Shown: piece after piece, positions 17,284 to 26,207 of the stretch
How the letters are laid out: each line of letters begins with the position of its first letter
How positions within the stretch are numbered: the stretch's first letter is position 1
From: Sulfidibacterium sp964473895
GTDB taxonomy: Bacteria; Bacteroidota; Bacteroidia; Bacteroidales; F082
DNA length: 56,457 nucleotides
Direction: 5' to 3'
Assembly (NCBI GenBank): GCA_964473895.1
Contig: CAYYRE010000003.1
Span: 1 to 56,457, forward strand
Translations under genes and position numbers: made by a program
The notes under the pieces: generated by a model
Database searches by the model: none
What the model was told of the DNA's origin: nothing
Seen by the model: the letters and a program-made list of their open reading frames with translations, nothing else

Positions 17284-17291
17284 CAAATATA
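17284..17291 (-). promoter_or_regulatory. -7 element of the DUF4136/barrel unit
   Basis: TATATTTG on the reverse strand, 35 bp before the ATG at 17248, in an AT-rich gap. No good -33 element at normal spacing. Confidence 0.5.
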
Positions 17292-17460
17292 TATATTTCA
17301 CATCACATTTTTTATTAATTGCAAAAATTTTGCCAAAATTTAAAATTTCCATTCCTTTCCTTGTTAAAATGATCCTTTGTTGCTTGCTTTTAACGGCAAA
17401 AAGGCAAAACTATTTTTTCACTTTATTTAAAAAATGTTAAACGGTATGGGACGAAAACTT

Positions 17461-17468
17461 TACTTTTG
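17461..17468 (+). promoter_or_regulatory. -7 element immediately before the flippase gene
   Basis: TACTTTTG ends only 6 bp before the ATG at 17475, so the transcript would start at or within a few bases of the start codon. The rest of the 17249-17474 gap is AT-rich with nothing else recognisable. Confidence 0.45.
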
Positions 17469-17474
17469 CCCGAG

Positions 17475-18788
17475 ATGAGCGTTTTCAAAAACATTCTGCA
17501 TACTGCCGGCACACGGATATTGAATGCCCTGTTTAACCTCGTGATCCTGATCCTGATCACCCATACCGCAGGAAGCAAAGGACTGGGTCTTATCAGCTTG
17601 ATTGTATTGGACATCACAGTCATCCAGCTTATTATGGGACTTATTGCAGGCGGTTCGTTGATCTATTTTGCTTCCCGTTACCGGACCATCCAGTTGCTCT
17701 TTATTTCTTACGTCTGGATTATTTTGACTACGGTGTTGTTCTTTATTTTGGGACAGATGTGGATGGTCTCCTTCCCGGTTTTTTACGGAAAGATTGTTCC
17801 CCAAAGTTATGCCGCGGACATCATCTGCCTGGGCTTGCTGAACGGTTTCATGCAGATTCATTACAACCTGCTGATCGGTCAAAAGCAAATTGGGATTTAC
17901 AACCGGATATTTACCTTACAAATTTCCCTGTTTTTAATTTCGTTTGCCTGGCAATTATTTTTCCTGGGAACCTATGGTCCAATAGCGTACGTTCATTCAC
18001 TTTACCTCTCCTGGGGTACAGGAAGCTTGTTGGGCTTATTTTATATTCTTAAAAACACAAAGAATTATTCTCTTTATGGTTGGACAAAGGTTTTAACTAA
18101 CATTCTCCATTACGGAATGCCTACACAGGCGGCCGTTATGTTACATATCGGAAACAAACGGTTGAGTTTTTATTTTATTCGCCTATTTGCCGGACTGGCT
18201 CCGTTGGGAATATACAATGCCGGGGTACAGCTTACCGAAGGTCTCCGGCTCATTGGACAAAGTATTTCGCTGGTTCAGTACAGTTCCATATCGAACAGCC
18301 GGAGCAGAGAATATGCCCGCCAGTTGACCATTCAGTTAATGAAATTTACTTTCATCCTGACCTTTCTGGCCCTGATGATATTGTTCTTCATTCCTGAAAG
18401 TCTTTACAGTCTTGCTTTCAGCAGTGAATTCAGCGTAGTAAAAATGATTGTACTGGTACTCAGTCCGGGGGTTTTGGCCTTGGGCGCCAACACCATTTTC
18501 AGCCATTACTTTTCAGGAATGGGGCAACCTGCAGTTAATCTATATGCCAACATCATCGGCTTTGTTTTCACGGTCCTTTTTGCTTTTTTGCTTATTCCGC
18601 CTTTCGGCTATATGGGAGCGGCCGCCACCGCCTCCGTGAATTATTCGGCAAGTGCTGTTTACCAATACTTTATTTTCAGAAAACGAACCCGTACCCGGTT
18701 TTCAGAATGGTTTTTACGCAAAAACGATGTCACCGGTTTTGCCGCAACCCTTGGTCAGCTGTTCCGGCAAAAAAATGCGCATCAATAA
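17475..18788 (+). CDS. Wzx-like polysaccharide flippase (MOP/PST superfamily)
   Basis: 437 residues from the ATG at 17475; the in-frame TTG at 17466 lies inside the -7 element. About 12 hydrophobic helices are seen. The N-terminal TAGTRILNALFNLVILILI-type opening and the late SHYFSGMGQPAVNLYANIIG segment are typical of the polysaccharide-transport flippase family, which moves lipid-linked glycan units across the inner membrane. It lies about 1.6 kb from the GT2/methyltransferase pair on the opposite strand, so a shared polysaccharide pathway is plausible but not proven. It overlaps the 3' end of the E1 gene by 7 bp. Confidence 0.75.
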   Translation: MSVFKNILHTAGTRILNALFNLVILILITHTAGSKGLGLISLIVLDITVIQLIMGLIAGGSLIYFASRYRTIQLLFISYVWIILTTVLFFILGQMWMVSFPVFYGKIVPQSYAADIICLGLLNGFMQIHYNLLIGQKQIGIYNRIFTLQISLFLISFAWQLFFLGTYGPIAYVHSLYLSWGTGSLLGLFYILKNTKNYSLYGWTKVLTNILHYGMPTQAAVMLHIGNKRLSFYFIRLFAGLAPLGIYNAGVQLTEGLRLIGQSISLVQYSSISNSRSREYARQLTIQLMKFTFILTFLALMILFFIPESLYSLAFSSEFSVVKMIVLVLSPGVLALGANTIFSHYFSGMGQPAVNLYANIIGFVFTVLFAFLLIPPFGYMGAAATASVNYSASAVYQYFIFRKRTRTRFSEWFLRKNDVTGFAATLGQLFRQKNAHQ

Positions 18789-20824
18789 AACAAAAGCTCT
18801 TTGGCCGCTGCCATAATCTTCTCCGTACTGGGAAGAATGGCTTTTTCAAGAATACGGTTAAACCCTATGGGGGTAAACACGGCCCCCACTCTTTTTACCG
18901 GGGCATCCAAAAATTCAAAAGCTTTTTCGGTAATCATAGCCGCAATTTCGCCGCCAAAACCGGCAAAAACCTTGTCTTCGTGGACCACAAGGGCCCGGTT
19001 GGTTTTTTTAACCGAGTCCAGAATGGTTTGCTCATCCAGCGGCAGCAAGGAACGAATATCCACCACTTCAATACTTTTATCCATCTCTTCCTGCAAGGTT
19101 TCGGCCACTTTCAGACACATGGGTAACGTATTTCCATAGGTTATCACCGACAAATCGTTTCCGGAACGGCGGATACGGGCCTTGCCAAAAGGCACTTCAA
19201 AATCATCGGGAACAACCGTTTCACTGGCCGGGTCGTTATACATGGCCTTGGGCTCCAGGAAAAGGGTGAGTCCTTTGGAGCGGATAGCCGTACGCAGCAA
19301 ACCGGCGGCATCATCGGCAAAAGCCGGATAAACAACCCGTAACCCCGGCAACGTAGTCAATGTGGCTTCAATATTTTGCGAATGATAAAGGCCCCCTCCT
19401 ATATAACCACCGGAAGCAAGACGAATGGTTACATTGGGCGAAAACTGACCGTTGCTCCGCCAGTAATCGTGGGAGCTATCCACCAGCTGTTCCATGGCAG
19501 GCCAAAAATAATCGGCAAACTCGGCGCCTTCAATCACCACCCTGATTTTTTCATTGTAACGCGTCATACCGTTGGAAGTCCCCACAATATAATCTTCGGC
19601 AATGGGAGCATTAAAAACGCGCACCGGTCCAAATTCTTTTTGCATGCCTTTGGAAACATTGAAAATCCCTCCTTTTTCTTTGTTGGCCATATCCTGCCCC
19701 CAGATATAAGTATCCGGATTACGGCGGAATTCGGCTTTTAAGGTAGAATTTAAGGCTTCAATCAGGCGCATCTTTTTTCCGGAGCTGCCATCGTGTAAGC
19801 CATCAGGATATTTTTGACTTTTATAAGGTTCGGGAGTAACAAAGTTGAAAACAGACTCCGGAACAGGATCGGGGGAATGGATGGCTTTTTTATGTGCTTT
19901 TGATATTTCCTTTTTGGCTTCACGGTCCATTTGCTGCAATTCTTCTTCCGTAAATTTACCCGAGTGCACCAATTGTATCCTGAAACGGGTCAGCGGGTCC
20001 GAAAGTTTTACACAGTGCCGTTCGTTTTCGTCACGGTAGAGTTCGTGCCTGTCGGAATTAGAGTGGGAATGAATCCGTACGCAGTTGGCGTGGACAATAA
20101 CGGGCAAGCTTTTTTCAGCGGCATATTTTTTGGCCTCAAACATGGTATTCATGGCATCGAAAACATTTTTCCCATCGCAATACATAATCTTCAGATTCCG
20201 GATGCCTCTGAAGTTTTCGGCTGCCCGGACATTGGCCGATTGGTCGGCCTGCGGGACCGATATACCGTATTTATTATCCTGGATCACAAAAATGACCGGC
20301 AGTTTTTCTTTGGCAGCCCCGTTTATGGCTTCGAAGACATACCCTTCGGAGGTGGACGATTCGCCTTGCGAGCTGATGGCCACACCGCCCCCATGGTAAA
20401 TTTTAATGGAACGTGCCACTCCGACGGCATGCAAAGTATGGTTACCGGTAGCCGAAGAAACGTTTTGGATATGCCATTCGGGTTTGGCAAAATGATTGGA
20501 CATGTGACGTCCTCCTCCGGCCACATCCGCTGCTTTTGAAATACCGTTTAAAATAATTTCTTCCGCAGTAAGCCCTGCCGAGATAGCCGTCAGCATATCA
20601 CGATAATAGGGAAAAAGAAAATCTTTTTCGCGATCGAATATCTGCCCAATGGCCAATTGAATCCCATCATGACCCGCATAAGGTGCATGATACGACCATC
20701 CCAATGCTTGTTTTAAATAATTGGGGGCTTTTTCGTCAAGTTGCCGCCCCAATGTCATGAGCCGGTACCACTTTGCAAGGGTTTCTTTGGGGGTACCATC
20801 CAAGGTATATTGTCGTGTGGACAT
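18782..20824 (-). CDS. Fused alpha/beta E1 subunit of branched-chain 2-oxoacid dehydrogenase
   Basis: 680 residues. The N-terminal half (about 1-330) is the E1-alpha-like part with the thiamine-diphosphate motif starting GES at 154-156 and ending FVIQDN. The C-terminal half (from about 350, MRLIEALNSTLKAEFRRNPD) is the beta-like transketolase part with AEDYIVGTSNGMTRY and a C-terminal transketolase domain. It decarboxylates 2-oxoacids, most likely from Val/Leu/Ile, and passes the acyl group to a lipoyl E2. E2 and E3 are not in the window. Branched-chain type is preferred to pyruvate type by overall pattern; substrate is inferred. Confidence 0.82.
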   Translation of the reverse strand: MSTRQYTLDGTPKETLAKWYRLMTLGRQLDEKAPNYLKQALGWSYHAPYAGHDGIQLAIGQIFDREKDFLFPYYRDMLTAISAGLTAEEIILNGISKAADVAGGGRHMSNHFAKPEWHIQNVSSATGNHTLHAVGVARSIKIYHGGGVAISSQGESSTSEGYVFEAINGAAKEKLPVIFVIQDNKYGISVPQADQSANVRAAENFRGIRNLKIMYCDGKNVFDAMNTMFEAKKYAAEKSLPVIVHANCVRIHSHSNSDRHELYRDENERHCVKLSDPLTRFRIQLVHSGKFTEEELQQMDREAKKEISKAHKKAIHSPDPVPESVFNFVTPEPYKSQKYPDGLHDGSSGKKMRLIEALNSTLKAEFRRNPDTYIWGQDMANKEKGGIFNVSKGMQKEFGPVRVFNAPIAEDYIVGTSNGMTRYNEKIRVVIEGAEFADYFWPAMEQLVDSSHDYWRSNGQFSPNVTIRLASGGYIGGGLYHSQNIEATLTTLPGLRVVYPAFADDAAGLLRTAIRSKGLTLFLEPKAMYNDPASETVVPDDFEVPFGKARIRRSGNDLSVITYGNTLPMCLKVAETLQEEMDKSIEVVDIRSLLPLDEQTILDSVKKTNRALVVHEDKVFAGFGGEIAAMITEKAFEFLDAPVKRVGAVFTPIGFNRILEKAILPSTEKIMAAAKELLFY

Positions 20825-20853
20825 GATTTTTCAATTTTTGATAATTACGTCTG

Positions 20854-20861
20854 CAAAGGTA
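20854..20861 (-). promoter_or_regulatory. -7 element of the E1 gene
   Basis: TACCTTTG on the reverse strand, 29 bp upstream of the ATG at 20824. The nearest TTTG is 26 bp further upstream, longer than usual. Confidence 0.55.
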
Positions 20862-20963
20862 CAAAATATTCCTATTTGTAATGAGTCCAAATAAATAAAA
20901 ACAGCAAGTTTTGAAACAAGCATTTTCCGGTGATAAAAAGGACAAACAGAACAATGATTTTCA

Positions 20964-21180
20964 AGCGGCAGGGCTCCAGGGGAGTCCCTTGGGGAGGTGC
21001 AGCGGATAGCCCGCAGGACCGGGGGTGCCGGGAAGCAGCCGGAGGCGGGGCGACCGCAGGAAGCCCCCGCAAACGGCATGCTGACCCACCTCCGGGGTGA
21101 GGACTATGAGCGAAACACCCGTGATGGCATTGCGCGAAAGCCCGCCCAAAAAAGGATTACCGGCAACAGGTAAAAACAAA
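20964..21180. repeat. GC-rich palindromic intergenic repeat, copy A
   Basis: This stretch of the 403-bp gap between the E1 and sucD genes is much more GC-rich than its surroundings and has no convincing reading frame. Nested inverted repeats include GGAGGTG (20993-20999) / CACCTCC (21087-21093) and GCGGGG (21045-21050) / CCCCGC (21065-21070). The block GAGGACTAT-GAGCGAA (21099-21114) recurs as GAGGACTAT-AGCGAA in copy B (52193-52207), with similar blocks in the same order before it. Confidence 0.65.
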
Positions 21181-21212
21181 AAAGGCTGCCTGCAACGCAG
21201 ACAGCCTTTTAC
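21178..21212 (-). terminator. Intrinsic terminator of sucD
   Basis: Inverted repeat AAAGGCTGCCTGC / GCAGACAGCCTTT around the loop AAC. The one mismatch becomes a G-U pair on the reverse-strand RNA, and that strand then runs into T's. It lies 16 bp past the sucD stop. Confidence 0.8.
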
Positions 21213-21227
21213 AGAATTATGAAAAAA

Positions 21228-22100
21228 CTATTTTCCAAGCAGTTCGAGCATTTTATTTCCGATGTCTGCGGGAGAATCGACCACATGGACACCGCAATCA
21301 CGCAAAATGGCTTTTTTGGCTTCGGCCGTATCGGCTTTACCGCCAATGATGGCACCGGCATGTCCCATGGTCCTACCTTTGGGGGCTGTGGCACCTGCAA
21401 TAAAGCTTACCACCGGTTTGGTACCGTGTTCTTTGATATAGTAAGCCGCATCCGCTTCCATGTTACCGCCAATTTCGCCAATCATCACAATCCCTTTGGT
21501 TTCGGGATCATTCATAAACATTTCGACAGCTTCTTTGGTGGTGGTTCCGATAATGGGGTCTCCGCCAATACCAATGGCAGTAGTTTGTCCCAATCCGGCT
21601 TTGGTCAGCTGGTCAACCGCTTCGTAGGTCAAGGTACCGGAGCGGGAAACAATGCCCACCACTCCTTTTTTGTGGATAAATCCGGGCATAATCCCCACCT
21701 TGGCTTCTCCGGGCGTAATCACGCCGGGGCAGTTGGGCCCCACAAGCCGTGCTTCTTTGTCTCTCAGATATTCTTTTACTTTCACCATATCTTCGGTGGG
21801 AATACCTTCGGTAATACAGATAATGACTTTGATGCCGGCTTCGGCAGCTTCCATAATGGCATCTGCGGCAAACGGCGGCGGAACAAAAATCACCGAAACA
21901 TTGGCCCCCGTTTCTTTAACGGCTTCGTCCACCGTATTAAAAACCGGTTTGCCCAAATGTTGCTGGCCACCTTTTCCGGGAGTGACCCCACCGACGACAT
22001 TGGTCCCGTATTCGATCATCTGGGAAGCATGAAAAGTCCCTTCGCCCCCGGTAAAACCTTGAACGAGAACTTTTGAATCGTTATTGACTAAAATACTCAT
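21228..22100 (-). CDS. sucD: Succinate-CoA ligase (ADP-forming) alpha subunit
   Basis: 290 residues from the ATG at 22100 (MSILVNNDSKVLVQGFTGGEGTFH); the longer frame to 22169 runs through the promoter. It has a CoA-binding N-terminal Rossmann domain (VQGFTG, then GGVTPGKGG), the LVGPNCPG loop, the SRSGTLTYE segment, and the phosphohistidine loop GRTMGHAGAIIGG with the active His near residue 247. It forms succinyl-CoA/succinate with substrate-level phosphorylation together with SucC, which is not in the window. The gene stands alone with its own promoter and terminator. Confidence 0.95.
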   Translation of the reverse strand: MSILVNNDSKVLVQGFTGGEGTFHASQMIEYGTNVVGGVTPGKGGQQHLGKPVFNTVDEAVKETGANVSVIFVPPPFAADAIMEAAEAGIKVIICITEGIPTEDMVKVKEYLRDKEARLVGPNCPGVITPGEAKVGIMPGFIHKKGVVGIVSRSGTLTYEAVDQLTKAGLGQTTAIGIGGDPIIGTTTKEAVEMFMNDPETKGIVMIGEIGGNMEADAAYYIKEHGTKPVVSFIAGATAPKGRTMGHAGAIIGGKADTAEAKKAILRDCGVHVVDSPADIGNKMLELLGK

Positions 22101-22137
22101 GGTAACAAATTTTTGTATTCTTATTTTTATGAAGTGC

Positions 22138-22169
22138 CAAAGGTAATATGTTTTATTGAAACTATTCAA
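22138..22169 (-). promoter_or_regulatory. Promoter of sucD
   Basis: Reverse-strand -7 TACCTTTG (22145-22138) with TTG (22169-22167) 21 bp upstream. It overlaps the divergent mnmE promoter at 22156-22187. Confidence 0.6.
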
Positions 22170-22187
22170 GTTTCTTGCTTATTTTTG
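22156..22187 (+). promoter_or_regulatory. Promoter of mnmE
   Basis: Forward-strand TTG (22156-22158), 21-bp spacer, -7 TATTTTTG (22180-22187), 28 bp before the ATG at 22216. It interlocks with the sucD promoter. Confidence 0.6.
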
Positions 22188-22215
22188 TCATTTATAAATA
22201 AAGACGCAAAGAGAC

Positions 22216-23625
22216 ATGGGCAATTCAAAATCAACCGGTTACATACCGGACACCATTGCGGCCATAGCCACTCCCCCGGGGATGGGTGCCATAGCAATTG
22301 TCAGAATTTCAGGCAAAAAGAGCTTAGAGGCAGCCTGGAAATATTTCAAGCCCAAAAACCGGAGTTTGACAAGGGATAAGGTAAAAAGCCATCGACTTTA
22401 TTTCGGAGAAATCGTTCTGGAGGATAAAATTGTAGATGAGGTGCTACTGAGCTATTTCAAAGCGCCCCATTCTTACACGGGAGAAGATGCAGTGGAGATA
22501 TCCTGCCACGGATCGGAATATATTCAACAGCTGCTAATGGAAATGTTATCGGATGCCGGCGTCCGCATGGCCCGTCCCGGTGAATTTACCCTGAGGGCTT
22601 TCTTGAACGGCAAAATGGACCTGACGCAGGCGGAAGCGGTGGCCGACCTGATTGCTTCCGAGTCGAAAGCAGCACACGATATGGCCATACGGCAAATGCG
22701 GGGCGGGTTTTCGGAAAAGATTTCGGTTTTGCGCAAAAAACTGGTGGATTTTTCTTCGCTGCTCGAACTGGAATTGGATTTCAGCGAAGAAGATGTGGAA
22801 TTTGCCAACCGGGAGCAATTCCATCATCTGCTTGATGAAATCAAAACAGCGCTGACACGGCTCAAGACTTCTTTCAAAATGGGCAATGTCATCAAAAAAG
22901 GCATTCCGGTGGCCATCATCGGAAAGCCCAATGTGGGGAAATCGACCCTGTTAAATGCCATTTTAAATGAGGAAAAAGCCATCGTTTCGGAGATACCGGG
23001 CACTACCCGTGATGCCATCGAAGACACCATTGCCCTCGAGGGATATACCTTCCGGTTTATTGATACGGCTGGCCTGCGGGAATCGGAGGATGTGGTGGAA
23101 AATATGGGGATAGAAAAAACCCGCGACAAAATAGAACAAGCCAGCCTGATCCTTTACGTGTGCGATATCAGCAATATGGACAAAGAAAGTATGGCGGCAT
23201 TGCTGGAAGAATACAAATCATTTATTCATCAAAAGAACAAGCATTTTATTCTGGTAGCCAACAAAATCGACCAACTGGAAGAAGTACCGGGACATTTAAA
23301 GGACCTGTTGGAGCTGGAAACGGTTTTTGTCTCGGCCAAACGAAAAGAAAATATCCACTTGTTAGCCGAAACACTGGTAAACCATGTGAAAAACGATCGC
23401 CTGAATGATGATATTCTTGTGAATAATTCGCGCCATTACGAAGCGTTAAGCCGGGCTTTGGAGGCCATAGAAACCGTTGAACAAGGTTTCCGGAATCAGC
23501 TCCCGACCGATTTGATTGCCATCGACCTGCGGCAGGCTCTTTACCATCTCGGTTCCATCACCGGCGAGGTGACTTCGGACGAAATCCTCGGGAACATATT
23601 CGGGAAGTTTTGCATCGGTAAATAA
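22216..23625 (+). CDS. mnmE: tRNA modification GTPase MnmE (TrmE)
   Basis: 469 residues. With MnmG it makes the 5-carboxymethylaminomethyl group on wobble uridine of certain tRNAs. Architecture: folate-binding N-terminal domain (about 1-125; DTIAAIATPPGMGAIAIVRISG, HSYTGEDAVEISCHG, RPGEFTLRAFLNGKMDLTQAEAV), helical domain, and an inserted G domain with GKPNVGKST (236-244), GTTRDA, DTAGL and NKID. The C-terminus is FGKFCIGK, with the conserved C-x-G-K end needed for modification. Start and length fit the family exactly. Confidence 0.97.
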   Translation: MGNSKSTGYIPDTIAAIATPPGMGAIAIVRISGKKSLEAAWKYFKPKNRSLTRDKVKSHRLYFGEIVLEDKIVDEVLLSYFKAPHSYTGEDAVEISCHGSEYIQQLLMEMLSDAGVRMARPGEFTLRAFLNGKMDLTQAEAVADLIASESKAAHDMAIRQMRGGFSEKISVLRKKLVDFSSLLELELDFSEEDVEFANREQFHHLLDEIKTALTRLKTSFKMGNVIKKGIPVAIIGKPNVGKSTLLNAILNEEKAIVSEIPGTTRDAIEDTIALEGYTFRFIDTAGLRESEDVVENMGIEKTRDKIEQASLILYVCDISNMDKESMAALLEEYKSFIHQKNKHFILVANKIDQLEEVPGHLKDLLELETVFVSAKRKENIHLLAETLVNHVKNDRLNDDILVNNSRHYEALSRALEAIETVEQGFRNQLPTDLIAIDLRQALYHLGSITGEVTSDEILGNIFGKFCIGK

Positions 23626-23640
23626 TGCGGTTTTATCTTA

Positions 23641-24768
23641 TCAACGGAAGGCAGGCAATATTTTGTCTTCTACAAATACCAGCGGGAAATCCCACCCTTT
23701 ATCCTCCGGAAACCATGAAGTAATGGCCACCACACAATGCAGCCGCGGTATGGCCACCACATACTGCCCGCCGTATCCTAATGCAATGATTCCTTTATAA
23801 GAGGCTCCGTTTACATAAAAGATACGCCGCCAAAACAGGAACCCGTAACCATCGAATTGCCCCCAGTAGCGGGGAGAAAAATGCACCTGTGCTTTGGTGG
23901 CCTTTTCCATCCAGGAGGAGGAAACCACCTGTTTTCCATTCCACCGCCCACCGGTCAGAATAAGCTGTCCCAGTTTGGCCATATCGCGCGGGGCAAGAAA
24001 AAGCCCGCCCCCCAATTCGGCCTGCCCCTGTTTATTTTTATACCGCCAATCGTACTTCTTTATTTGTAACGTCCTGAATAATAGCGAATCCATAAATTTT
24101 TCCGGTGTTATCCTTTTGCTTTTGAGCGAAACATTCAACACATCCCAAAAGGCATTGGTCAGGGCGGTTCGATAGTTGAACACGGTACCCGGCAAAGCAG
24201 CCATCGGATGCGAAAACACGTACCGAGCATAACCGGCAGGCAAGAGCGAATCGGTTTCTTCATTTCCCTGCAAACCGGCACGCATGGTCAAAAGGTCTGC
24301 CAGCGTAATACGGCTTTTTTCTTCCGTCCAGCTGACCCCTTCGAGATGCGGGAGCAGGATTTCAACCGTCTGCTCCGTTCCCGAGAGCCATTTTTTATCT
24401 ATGGCAATTCCCACGGCCAATGCGGTAAAACTTTTCGAAACCGATTGGATGGTTGTTAGTTCCCCCTGCCGGAAAGCATACGGGCCGGGATGAAAAAAGC
24501 CATCATAGACCAACTTCCCGTTGCGTATCAGGGTGAGGGTCTGTATATGTGTCCCCAAAGAATCCTTTTTTAACCAGGAAAAGGCAGCGGCTAACTTTTG
24601 AGTATCGATGTGTTGCCCGGCAGGCGTGGAAACCTCCCAACCATCATCGGTAACGCTGGGGGCAGGAAACTGTGGAGCCTTCGATGGACTTTTGGCACAT
24701 CCTCCCAGTAAAAAAATAAGAAAACCGAAAAAGCAGAGATACGGCCTGCCCGTTTTGACGTCCACCAT
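23641..24768 (-). CDS. Serine hydrolase lipoprotein, beta-lactamase/PBP-like fold
   Basis: 375 residues from the ATG at 24768. An earlier ATG at 24813 sits only a few bases from the -7 element (24824-24817), and the later start gives a compact lipoprotein signal (VDVKTGRPY, hydrophobic run, lipobox LLGGC). The SxxK motif is SVSKS (TTIQSVSKSFTALAVGIAI). Other features are LTMRAGL, FNYRTALTN as the YxN-region candidate, and GYGGQYVV in the KTG-equivalent position. It is an envelope esterase/peptidase of the class C beta-lactamase-like family; substrate unknown and antibiotic hydrolysis cannot be assumed. Convergent with mnmE. Confidence 0.82.
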   Translation of the reverse strand: MVDVKTGRPYLCFFGFLIFLLGGCAKSPSKAPQFPAPSVTDDGWEVSTPAGQHIDTQKLAAAFSWLKKDSLGTHIQTLTLIRNGKLVYDGFFHPGPYAFRQGELTTIQSVSKSFTALAVGIAIDKKWLSGTEQTVEILLPHLEGVSWTEEKSRITLADLLTMRAGLQGNEETDSLLPAGYARYVFSHPMAALPGTVFNYRTALTNAFWDVLNVSLKSKRITPEKFMDSLLFRTLQIKKYDWRYKNKQGQAELGGGLFLAPRDMAKLGQLILTGGRWNGKQVVSSSWMEKATKAQVHFSPRYWGQFDGYGFLFWRRIFYVNGASYKGIIALGYGGQYVVAIPRLHCVVAITSWFPEDKGWDFPLVFVEDKILPAFR

Positions 24769-24816
24769 CCGAAAAGCTTTATTCCCGTGAATATTCCGTA
24801 TTTTTTTTCGCATGGT

Positions 24817-24824
24817 CAAAAATA
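24817..24824 (-). promoter_or_regulatory. -7 element of the serine hydrolase gene
   Basis: TATTTTTG on the reverse strand. It ends 3 bp before one ATG (24813) and 48 bp before the preferred start at 24768. Confidence 0.4.
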
Positions 24825-24908
24825 TAAGAATTCTTTAGGGAAACGTATTGCTTTGCAATTTTTTCTATTTTTATAGTGTAAAAATTCTTCAAGGAAAACG
24901 CAGCGTCC

Positions 24909-26075
24909 ATGGGAATACTGTATCATATGATCCGTTTCACCCCGTTTTATATCACCCTGTTTTGGGCACTTGTTTTCCTTCTTCAGAGTGTACGACGCAA
25001 CCGTGCCCGGTTTGTTTTGGGTATTTTTATGCTCGCCGCCTCCATAATCTACTTTTCTCACGCCGTTTTTTTTGAAGGCGACAAACGGTTTTATCTGAAA
25101 ATCGATGCGCTTTACGCATGGGCTGCTTTGTCGGTTTTTCCGCTTTATTATCTTTACATAAGACTTATGACACAGGATATCAGGTGCCAATGGAAATACC
25201 TTTGGCATTTCCTGCCTGCCCTGATAACTGCCGGATTACTGCAATATGCCCTTCTACACTCAACACCTGCTGAAAAGATGTCTTACCTACAAAACGCACT
25301 TATCCAACGCCGAATCCCGCAGGCCACCCCTACCGGACCGATGGTTGATTTTATGATCATCCTTTATTTCTCCTCCCGCATTATTTTCGGGTTACAAGCT
25401 GTATTTTACACGTTTGCCGGGCTCTCGCTGATAAAAAAATACAACCATCGGATCGCCGATTTTTATTCCGACCTTTCGGGGAAAAAACTGGTATGGCTCG
25501 AATTGATTACCTGGACTTTTGTGTTGGTTTCCATTGCAAGTATGATCCTCAACTTGCTTGGACGGCGTTATTTTGTCCAGCATCATCATTTGGCCATTCC
25601 CTCAATGCTGTTCGGTACCTTGTTTTTTATTATTGGATTTTTGGGCAACAAACAAAATTACAGCATTACCCGTTTGGCGCAAGAAGAATTGGAGGAAGAT
25701 CAAAATGAAAGCATTACTGAACAAAAAAAGAATCAACAACTTCTTAAAGAACAACTACTTACACTCATGGAGAAAGAACAGCCCTTTTTGGACAAAAATT
25801 TACGTATCACCTCCCTTACCCAAAAACTCTTTACCAACCGCAGCTATCTTTCGGCTGTAATTAATGAACAACTGAACATGAATTTCAATGATTTTATTAA
25901 CCGTTACAGGGTTGAATTTGCCAAAAACCTTATGATTTCGGAACACCGGAAAGGAAACCGGGTTTCCATTGCCTCTATCTCCGAAAGTGCCGGATTCGGT
26001 TCTGTAAGCTCCTTTCTGAGGGCTTTTAAACAGTTTGAAGGCAAAACGGTTGCCCACTTCAGAAAAAACCTTTGA
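24909..26075 (+). CDS. Membrane-bound AraC family transcriptional regulator
   Basis: 388 residues. About seven hydrophobic helices fill residues 5-250 (for example FYITLFWALVFLLQSV and LAIPSMLFGTLFFIIGFLG). A charged linker (EELEEDQNESITEQKKNQ) and a C-terminal AraC-type double helix-turn-helix domain follow (about 285-388). Features of that domain are LDKNLRITSLTQKLFTNRSYLSAVINEQLNMNFNDFINRYRVEFAK and SISESAGFGSVSSFLRAFKQFEGKTVAHFRK. The layout suggests a membrane sensor acting directly on DNA. The next gene, a giant T9SS cargo, begins 185 bp downstream, with tandem repeats between them that fit an AraC-type operator. Confidence 0.88.
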   Translation: MGILYHMIRFTPFYITLFWALVFLLQSVRRNRARFVLGIFMLAASIIYFSHAVFFEGDKRFYLKIDALYAWAALSVFPLYYLYIRLMTQDIRCQWKYLWHFLPALITAGLLQYALLHSTPAEKMSYLQNALIQRRIPQATPTGPMVDFMIILYFSSRIIFGLQAVFYTFAGLSLIKKYNHRIADFYSDLSGKKLVWLELITWTFVLVSIASMILNLLGRRYFVQHHHLAIPSMLFGTLFFIIGFLGNKQNYSITRLAQEELEEDQNESITEQKKNQQLLKEQLLTLMEKEQPFLDKNLRITSLTQKLFTNRSYLSAVINEQLNMNFNDFINRYRVEFAKNLMISEHRKGNRVSIASISESAGFGSVSSFLRAFKQFEGKTVAHFRKNL

Positions 26076-26149
26076 CAAAACCATTTCTTTCCCCAACCAA
26101 TACAAGCCAAGGCGTTTTTATGCCTACCGGGAAAGAAAAAGGCCATATT

Positions 26150-26194
26150 TTTTACCATTTGACCGCCCAATTTTACCATTTGACACATTTTGAC
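26150..26194 (+). promoter_or_regulatory. Tandem operator-like repeats upstream of the T9SS cargo gene
   Basis: TTTTACCATTTGAC occurs at 26150-26163 and again at 26171-26184, exactly 21 bp apart (two helical turns). A degenerate copy of its core, ACATTTTGAC, abuts at 26185-26194. The cluster ends 13 bp before the -7 element at 26208. Directly repeated sites 21 bp apart are the usual layout for AraC-family dimers. Confidence 0.6.
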
Positions 26195-26207
26195 GGTGGT
26201 GAACCCT

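Noticed and set aside
20964..21180. Open frames in the GC-rich region between E1 and sucD genes
   Set aside because: Arg/Pro/Gly-rich translations with no conserved pattern; the region is better explained as a palindromic repeat shared with 52086-52230.
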